Source: Magnaporthiopsis rhizophila (Eukaryota; Ascomycota; Sordariomycetes; Magnaporthales; Magnaporthaceae). Taken from it: a DNA stretch of 37,763 nt. Shown in pieces: positions 31,125 through 37,763 of this stretch (position 1 is the first letter of the stretch; every line of letters begins with the position of its first letter). The DNA lies in assembly GCA_003049465.1 (NCBI GenBank), contig PYSS01000205.1, forward strand, positions 1-37,763, in the 5' to 3' direction. Below the pieces are notes generated by a model. It worked only from the letters and a program-made list of their open reading frames with translations, ran no database searches and had not been told where the DNA came from. A program made the translations under genes and the position numbers.

Positions 31125-32192
31125 TTAGTGCGGCCGGCCGAGAGCCGCCAAGCGAGCCCGAAGCTTCTCGTCGCCGATATCCGAGAGCTGATTTGTTGCA
31201 AACTTGCGCAGGGCCCACGTGTCCCGGGCGTTCTTCAGCTTTTTGCCATCTGTACTCGTGAGAAACTCTTCGAACCATGTGTCTTCGTCCATGTCGAATG
31301 GTAAACTCGTGAGCGCACGCGCCCTCTGCTCCCTGCTCCCCGCGACCGATGCGTCGGTGTCGTGGACGGACTGGATGAGGCGCTCGAACAGGAGGCGGCG
31401 TGTCGGCTCCGATTGAGAGCGCGAGAAGAATAGAGCCTCAGAGACGCTCGTGCGAGCCATTGCGCCGAATAGCAATTCGAGAGCCCCTGCCGTTTTCAGG
31501 ACAGGTTGCACCGAGTGGTAGTAAGCCAGTGCCCAACTGTAGTCGCCGTTCTGCGCCTGCGAGACCAGTATGGAAATGATGTCGTCGGCGAACTCAGGGA
31601 GAAGTGAGGGGTGTGCAAGATACTCGAGGGCAAGCTATCGACCGGTAATGTTAGGGCGTTCTGACTACCTAGAACCAGAGAGGAAAGACGGCGAGCATAC
31701 GGGAAACTGTTGTCGGTCCATGTGCCACAATCCTTTCATGAGGATCTGGTACTTGTTCGGGATGCCAGTCTTCTGGCAAAACTGTTCGGCTAGCTGGAAT
31801 CGCACGCCGAGGATGTCGTCATGGTCCAGGAGAAGGTAGTATAGGACCGAAAGCTTGTGATGTGCCGACATGGTGCTCTGGCAGACCTTCTGGTGCAGCT
31901 CATGGAGGCCATTGTCGCCTCTCGGAGGATATGACTTGGCTGTCAGGTTCGCCACCAAGCTGTCAGTAAACACAATCTCGAGTTGACGCGTATGCGACAG
32001 AGGTAATTGCGCCCCGGCCGGCAAGGAGGTACCTTTGGTCACGCCCAGGGCCTTGAGCACTCGATCGATGAAGAGCACGCCATCGAAGCTCTTGCGGTAC
32101 GCCTCGATTTCGCGGATCAGGTCTGGCGCGTACGGTGAGCCGAGGTCTGGAGGAAAGACTTGATGGAACTGCGTGTAATCGACGAACGCCAT
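31125..32192 (-). CDS. ELYS-domain nuclear pore protein (AnElyS/Ely5 type)
   Basis: Fungal short form of ELYS, a nuclear pore scaffold component linked to the Nup107-160 complex. Exons: 32192-31701 and 31634-31125, giving 333 aa, close to the roughly 300 aa of fungal relatives. Intron 31635-31700 has a GTATGC donor, a CCTAAC branch site and preserves frame. The start MAFVDYTQFHQVFP is the first ATG. The body is all-helical: LIREIEAYRKSFDGVLFIDR, LSVLYYLLLDHDD, YQILMKGLWHMDRQQFP at the exon junction, then LALEYLAHPSLLPEFADDII, WALAYYHSVQPVLKT and the hallmark SVSEALFFSRSQSEPTRRLL. It lacks the beta-propeller and AT-hook found in animal ELYS, as is normal in fungi. It is head-to-head with SMC4. 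The domain match is from pattern recognition and is fairly firm. Confidence 0.82.
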
Positions 32193-32611
32193 GATGAGGA
32201 CGATGCGAGCGGGGACTATCGAGCGGGTGGCGGATGACGGAGCTCGCCCTTGGACCTTCCAGGGTTGATCGATGTCTCAGATTCAGCTTGAAGCTTCTCG
32301 CCACGGTGGAGACATGAACACGAAAGCACGTGATCTTGGTCTACTCTATGCCGGCGTAGTGAAAGTGTGGCGCTAGCGCGTGGCTTGCGCATTGTTTACA
32401 ATCCAAATGTGGGCAGATATCAACAAGCGGGGGAACAGGGGGCGTTGCGTCCATCCAACCGCCCATCACAGCGAGCGGGCGACTGCAGGCTGCAGGATAA
32501 TGAGAAACGAGCATCTTTCTTTCGCACAACTTGTCGCCAATCTGAATACTGCGCAAAGATTTGTCTAGCAAACACTTTGATACCCGATTGCCTGTTTTTC
32601 TTTTTCCTCCA
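32193..32611. promoter_or_regulatory. Shared upstream region of ELYS-domain gene and SMC4
   Basis: 419 bp between divergent ATGs, short enough for a bidirectional promoter. It contains CACGTG at 32327-32332. The end near SMC4 is T/C-rich (leader-like). No MluI-type ACGCGT cell-cycle box is visible in this interval. Confidence 0.55.
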
Positions 32612-35600
32612 ATGTCCTCACGAACTACCCGTCGCGCCGCCGCGACGCGGCGCCCCGTCGTCGACGACTCTTCAGATGACGAAATCGGAAGCACTAGCAA
32701 GGTCGCCGACGACAGCGAGGATGACTTCACCCCGGCACCGAAGCGCAGTCCGCGCAAGTCCCTCGCTGCCAGCAGTAGCACCAGCAGAAGCAGGCGCCAA
32801 ACCGGCGACACCAGCATCGTTGCCCCGCGGCGCGGGCGCCCTAAGAAGAGCCTTGCGCCGGAGCCAGAGGATGAGCTGAGCCAAGTCCTCGAGCCCAGCC
32901 GGGTTCTGGAACCAAGCCAGATCGCCGATCCAGACGAGACTGTTACCACGATCGCGGAGCCGTCGTCTCCATCCAAAAAGGCTGCCCCGCGCAAGAGGAA
33001 GAGTGTTGCCCCGCGGGCGGTGAAGACCGAGTCCACCCCTGAGCCACCGCCCGCGCCGCCCGCGCTCGCCACGCCGGACCCAACGCCAAGGCAGCCGAAA
33101 CAGCCGTTCTCGCCAGATTCCTCCCTGGTGTCCAATAGCCCTCTTGCCGACATCACGACCACGAGTGTGAACAGCCAGCGCAGACCCTCGGATGAGACGG
33201 TTGTCGCGGTGAAGCCCATCAGGGCCATGGATACCATCCTAGAGAAGCCGATGGATATTGTGCTCAAGTCGCGCACTCTCACGGTCCCCGTCATCGAGGA
33301 CACAACGCCCAAGGCGCGGATCGTCATCACCTACCTCATCTTGACCAATTTCAAGAGCTACGCGGGGAGGCAAGAAGTCGGCCCGTTCCACTCATCTTTC
33401 TCGTCCGTTGTCGGGCCCAACGGTTCCGGCAAGTCCAACGTCATTGATTCGCTGCTGTTCGTCTTTGGCTTCAGAGCCAGCAAGATGCGACAGGGCAAGC
33501 TTTCTGCGTTGATCCACAACTCGGCCCAGTACCCAAACTTGGACCACTGTGAGGTGGCTGTCCACTTCCGGGAGGTGATGGATCTCCCTGGCGGGGGCCA
33601 CGAGGTTATTGCCGACTCGGACCTCGTGATTTCGAGGAAGGCGTTCAAGAACAACACCAGCACATACTTCATCAACGGCAAAACGTCAAATTTTACAACC
33701 GTCACGGCCTTGCTGCGTGATAGGGGCGTTGATCTCGACCACAAGAGGTTCCTCATCTTGCAGGGTGAAGTCGAGTCGATCGCCCAGATGAAGCCCAAAG
33801 CAGGCAACGAGCATGAGGACGGTCTCCTGGAATACCTGGAGGACATCATTGGCACGTCCAAGTACAAGACGCCCATTGAGGAGGCAGCAACCGAGGTCGA
33901 GGCGCTCAACGATATCTGCATGGAAAAGAGCGGCAGAGTCCAGCACGTCGAGAAGGAGAAGAACAGCCTCGAGGACAAGAAGAACAAGGCGCTTGCTTAC
34001 GTCCGCGATGAGAACGAGCTGGTCATGAAGCAGGCTGCTCTGTACCAGCTCTACATCAGCGAGTGCGAAGACAACGTTGCAGCGAACCAGGAGGCGGTGA
34101 TGCAGATCCAGGCGCTGCTTGACGTGGAGCTCCAGAACCACGAGGGCAACGAGCAGGTGATCAAGCAGCTGCAGAAAACCTACTCCAAGAGTAGTAAGGA
34201 ATTCGAAGCGCAATCGAAGGAGGCGCAAGCACTTGCTAAGGAGTTGGCCGCTTTCGACCAGGAGCGAGTCAAGTTCGAGGAGAAAAAGAAGTTCCTGACG
34301 GACAAGCAGAAGAAGCTCCAAAAGACCATCGCCAATTCTGAGAACTCGTCCGCCGAGGCTGAGCAGACTATTGAGCAATGCGGCGAGGATATAGAGACCC
34401 ACGGACAGGAGATAGTCTCGCTCGAAGAGCGCGTCAAAGATGAGGAGGCCGAGCTCGCCACCATCAGGGACAGCCTCAAGGGCAAGACGCAGGTCTTCTC
34501 GGACAAAATTGCCGCCAAGCAAAAGTCTCTGGAGCCCTGGAAGGAGAAGATCAACCAGAAGCAATCAGCCATAGCGGTCGCGGAGAGCGAGCTTTCCATT
34601 CTTAGGGAAAAAGCAAATGCCGGTGCCGTGGCTCTCGAGGAGCTGGAGGCCAAGATCCAGTCGATCGAAGAGGCCAGGGCCACAAAGGCCAGTGAATTGA
34701 AGGCATGCAAGGCCGAAAAGGCCGACCTGGAGAAGGAGGCCAAGGAAGTAGAGGGAGAGCTCGAGACGCTTGCAGGGCAGGAGCCCAAGATCCGCGCCAA
34801 GGTCTCCAACGCAAGACAGAAGGCCGATGAGGCGCGGTCCAGTCTCGCGCAGACCCAGACGCAGGGCAACGTCCTGACCGCCCTCATGCGCATGAAGGAG
34901 TCGGGCCGTATCGACGGCTTCCACGGCCGCCTTGGCAACCTGGGGACCATCGACCAGAAGTATGATGTGGCCATTTCGACGGCGTGCGGCGCGCTCGACA
35001 ACTTCGTCACGGACACGGTCGAGGCGGGGCAGCAGTGCATCGAGTACCTCCGCAAGACCAACCTCGGCCGCGGCAACTTCATATGCCTGGACAAGCTTCG
35101 TGTTCGCGACCTGTCACCGATCCAGACGCCCGAGAACGCACCGCGATTGTTCGACCTCGTTCAAGCAAAAGACGAGCGATTCCGGCCTGCCTACTACCAC
35201 GCGCTGCAGGACACCCTGGTCGCCAAGGATCTTGTGCAGGCGAACCGCATCGCATACGGTGCCAAGAGGTGGCGCGTAGTCACTCTCGACGGCGAGCTGA
35301 TCGACAAATCCGGCACCATGTCTGGTGGCGGAACTACAGTCAAAAGGGGTCTCATGTCGTCCAAGCTCGTTGCCGAAACGACCAAGGAGCAGGTGGCGAA
35401 GCTCGAGGGTGACCGTGACAGCATCGAGCAGAAGTTCGAGGAGTTCCAGGAGTACCAGAGGGGCTTGGAAACGCGCCTCCGAGAGCTGAAGGAGCAAATC
35501 CCACGTCTCGACACCAAGATGCAAAAAATCAGTCTCGAGATGGAGAGCGCAGCCAAGAATCTTGCCGATGCTCAGCGTCGCGTGGAAGAGCTCGGAAGGG

Positions 35601-37285
35601 AGCATCAGCCCTCGCAGTCCGACGACAACCGTGTCGGGGTGCTCGAGAAGGAAATTGCCAAGCTCCAGAAGGAACTAGAGAAGCTACATGGAGAGACGTC
35701 CACCGCGGAGGAAGAGATCAAGGTTCTTCAGGACAAGATCATGGAGGTTGGCGGTGAGAAGCTTCGAGCCCAGCGCGCCAAGATTGACGAGCTGAAGGCG
35801 GAGATTGCATCGCACAATGAGGATCTCTCGGCCGCCGAGGTCACCAAGGCCAAGGCGGAGAAGCAGAGAGTCAAGCTCCAGAAGGACCACGCAAAAGCAA
35901 CTAAAGATCTCGAGGCTGCCAGTCGGGATCTTGAGAAGCTGGAGGACGAGATCCAGAATCAGGGCGACAAAGCCGAATCACTGCAGTCGGCGGTGGACGA
36001 GGCCGAGGAAACGCTCAGGGGCAAAAAGGAAGAGCTTGCCGCACTCAAGGCGGAGCTCGACGAGAAGACGTCGGAGCTAAACGCGACGCGTGCCGTCGAG
36101 ATTGAGATGCGCAACAAGCTCGAGGAGAGCAACAAAGTCCTGGCTGAGATGGAGAGGAAGCTCCGGTACTGGGACGAGAAGCTCTCTAAGCTGACGCTCC
36201 AGGACATCGATGACCTGACTGGCGGCAAGTCTGTTGCTGCTGCTCCTGCTCCTGCCGACGCCGAGGCTGCTGATGGCGAGCAGGCCGAGAAGCCCAAGGT
36301 GAAAGCGGAGAAGATCAGAAGCGGCAGCGAAGACGAAGATGATGATGACGAGAAAGACGGGGAGGACGACGAGGACGATGACAGCGATGCCGACGAGACG
36401 GCCGTCAAGGATCGATCCGTCGCGCCCGCTGCCTCATCGCGGTCGGGCGGGCCGTTGCAGCTGCCGAGGTACAGCAAAGACGAGCTTGCCGACATGGACA
36501 AGGCAGAGCTCAAGGCGGAGATTGCAGCACTCGAAGAAAAGACCCAAAACGTGAGCGTGGATCTGGGCGTGCTCGCCGAGTACCGGCGTCGGGTTGAGGA
36601 GCACGCCGCTCGATCGTCAGACCTGAACAGCGCCGTGGCGCAACGTGACGCGGCCAAGCGGCGATGCGACGACCTCCGGCGGCTCCGTCTGGAGGGATTC
36701 ATGGAGGGCTTTGGGCAGATCTCGCTGCGGCTCAAGGAGATGTACCAAATGATCACCATGGGCGGCAATGCCGAGCTCGAGCTGGTCGACTCGCTCGACC
36801 CCTTCAGTGAAGGCATCTTGTTCAGCGTCATGCCGCCCAAGAAGTCGTGGAAGAACATCAGCAACCTGTCTGGTGGAGAGAAGACGCTGAGCAGCCTGGC
36901 TCTGGTCTTTGCCCTCCACCACTACAAGCCGACGCCGCTGTACGTCATGGACGAGATCGACGCCGCTTTGGACTTTAGAAACGTGAGTTGTTCTTTTGTA
37001 TGTGGGTGCCTTTTTTGTGTTGTTTCAACATCAACTGACAACTTGGTTTAGGTGTCCATCGTCGCCAACTACATCAAGGAGCGGACCAAGAACGCGCAGT
37101 TCATCGTCATCTCGCTCCGCAACAACATGTTTGAGCTGGCGGCGAGGCTCGTGGGCGTGTACAAGGTCAACCACATGACCAAGAGCGTCACCATCGAGAA
37201 CAAGGACTACATCACCCGCCCGGGAACCGCCCGCCCGGCTGCACCTGCACAGCAGGCGGCGGCGGCGGCGGCGGCTGGGGCATGA
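32612..37285 (+). CDS. SMC4: Condensin core ATPase SMC4
   Basis: Pairs with SMC2 in condensin for mitotic chromosome compaction. Exons: 32612-36982 and 37052-37285, giving 1534 aa. Start is the first ATG (MSSRTTRRAAATRR); intron 36983-37051 begins GTGAGT and ends TTTAG. A disordered N-tail of about 230 residues holds several S/T-P sites (KRSPRK, PSSPSK, PFSPDSS), the usual place for CDK control. Head half 1: ILTNFKSYAGRQEVGPF and Walker A GPNGSGKSN (about residue 268). Coiled coil, then a hinge at about 755-910, then the returning coil with an acidic/Lys insertion at about 1204-1280. Head half 2: signature LSGGEKTLSSLALVF (from 1419) and Walker B YVMDEIDAALD. SMC4 rather than SMC1/2/3 is indicated by the head sequences and the VSIVANYIKERTKNAQFIVI end. 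The tail is Ala-rich. All ATPase motifs are intact. Confidence 0.97.
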
Positions 37286-37763
37286 TGTGGGGAGGAGACG
37301 GGATTTTTTGTTGTTGGAGTGCCTAGTAATGATGCGTGGACGTGGACTACGTAGTGTGATGACGGATGATTAGAAGAGGACGAGCGGATCATGAAGTCAT
37401 GATGTCTACTTTGGTTGTTTTTTTTTTCTCTTGCAACTTCCGCTCTTTTGGTTGGATCAAGGGTGGGTGGGTATATTTGATATGGGATACATGTAGTCTC
37501 AGGATACGACACGGGATTTTATAAGGCGATTCTTTTCTGGCGGCTGTGGTGGGCTGGCTCGTTGGGCGTAACTTGACTGTTTTGCATTGTGTTCACCAGT
37601 TCATTGCTGAATGTCTGTGATAGAGGCGCCTGATTCTTTGTTGGTACAAGGCTTTAATGGATTAATCCTTGACAAGCACACAGAATACCCTTCAACAACA
37701 CTACGTGGCAAGTGTAAGGTACTCACAACGTGTGTCAAAACGGACAGACGGATATCTTTGGTA
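37286..37763. other. SMC4 3' flank to window edge
   Basis: 478 bp of 3' UTR and intergenic sequence. It has T-rich stretches near 37420 and no coding-like frame. Confidence 0.5.

Noticed and set aside
33686..36864. Several long minus-strand frames (292, 304 and 301 codons)
   Set aside because: All antisense to SMC4 coiled-coil exons, giving Leu- or Ser-rich shadow proteins.
1..37763. tRNA, rRNA and snRNA genes
   Set aside because: Scanning intergenic parts by eye for B-box-like GGTTCGANTCC and conserved snRNA motifs found none; a tRNAscan or Rfam run would be decisive.

Overview
The window is nuclear DNA from a filamentous ascomycete (Pezizomycotina). The evidence is short spliced introns (about 50-150 nt) with GT...AG ends and CTAAC-like branch points, GC-rich third codon positions, a fungal Zn2Cys6 regulator, a fungal seven-helix rhodopsin-domain protein, and proteins in their usual fungal form (fused Cwh43, short ELYS-domain protein). 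Gene spacing and protein types resemble Sordariomycetes; I cannot name a species. One ambiguous base (n, 4516) in a long A tract indicates draft assembly.

Layout, left to right: a Zn2Cys6 transcription factor (minus, 323-2877); about 4.8 kb almost without genes, holding one small coding-like frame (3972-4250) and a long A tract; a rhodopsin-domain membrane protein (plus, 7648-9449); a CUE-domain Cue3/ASCC2 homologue (minus, 10332-12522) head-to-head with 40S protein uS10/Rps20 (plus, 13141-13577); a CCCH + FG-repeat nucleoporin of the Nup42 type (minus, 14027-16220); a secreted GH5 hydrolase (minus, 16876-18246); a glutathione S-transferase-like gene (plus, 19874-20620) convergent with a cytochrome P450 (minus, 21136-22972); Cwh43, a GPI-lipid remodelling protein (minus, 24260-27702); a membrane-anchored collagen-like protein (minus, 28400-29863) preceded by unresolved coding-like segments; an ELYS-domain nuclear pore protein (minus, 31125-32192) head-to-head with condensin subunit SMC4 (plus, 32612-37285).

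Most of the window is housekeeping: ribosome quality control, translation, nuclear pore, GPI anchors and chromosome condensation. The accessory part is the GH5, GST/P450, collagen-like and rhodopsin-domain genes. Two head-to-head pairs are functionally suggestive. Cue3/ASCC2 recognises ubiquitin chains that are placed on uS10, and here the two genes share one 618-bp upstream region. ELYS-domain nucleoporin and SMC4 share a 419-bp region. The most unusual object is the collagen-like gene: 68 uninterrupted Gly-X-Y triplets lie on what charge distribution predicts to be the cytosolic side of one membrane helix, and the 5' end appears to be missing or decayed. Gene models were made by hand from splice sites; every multi-exon model keeps frame, but none has transcript support.
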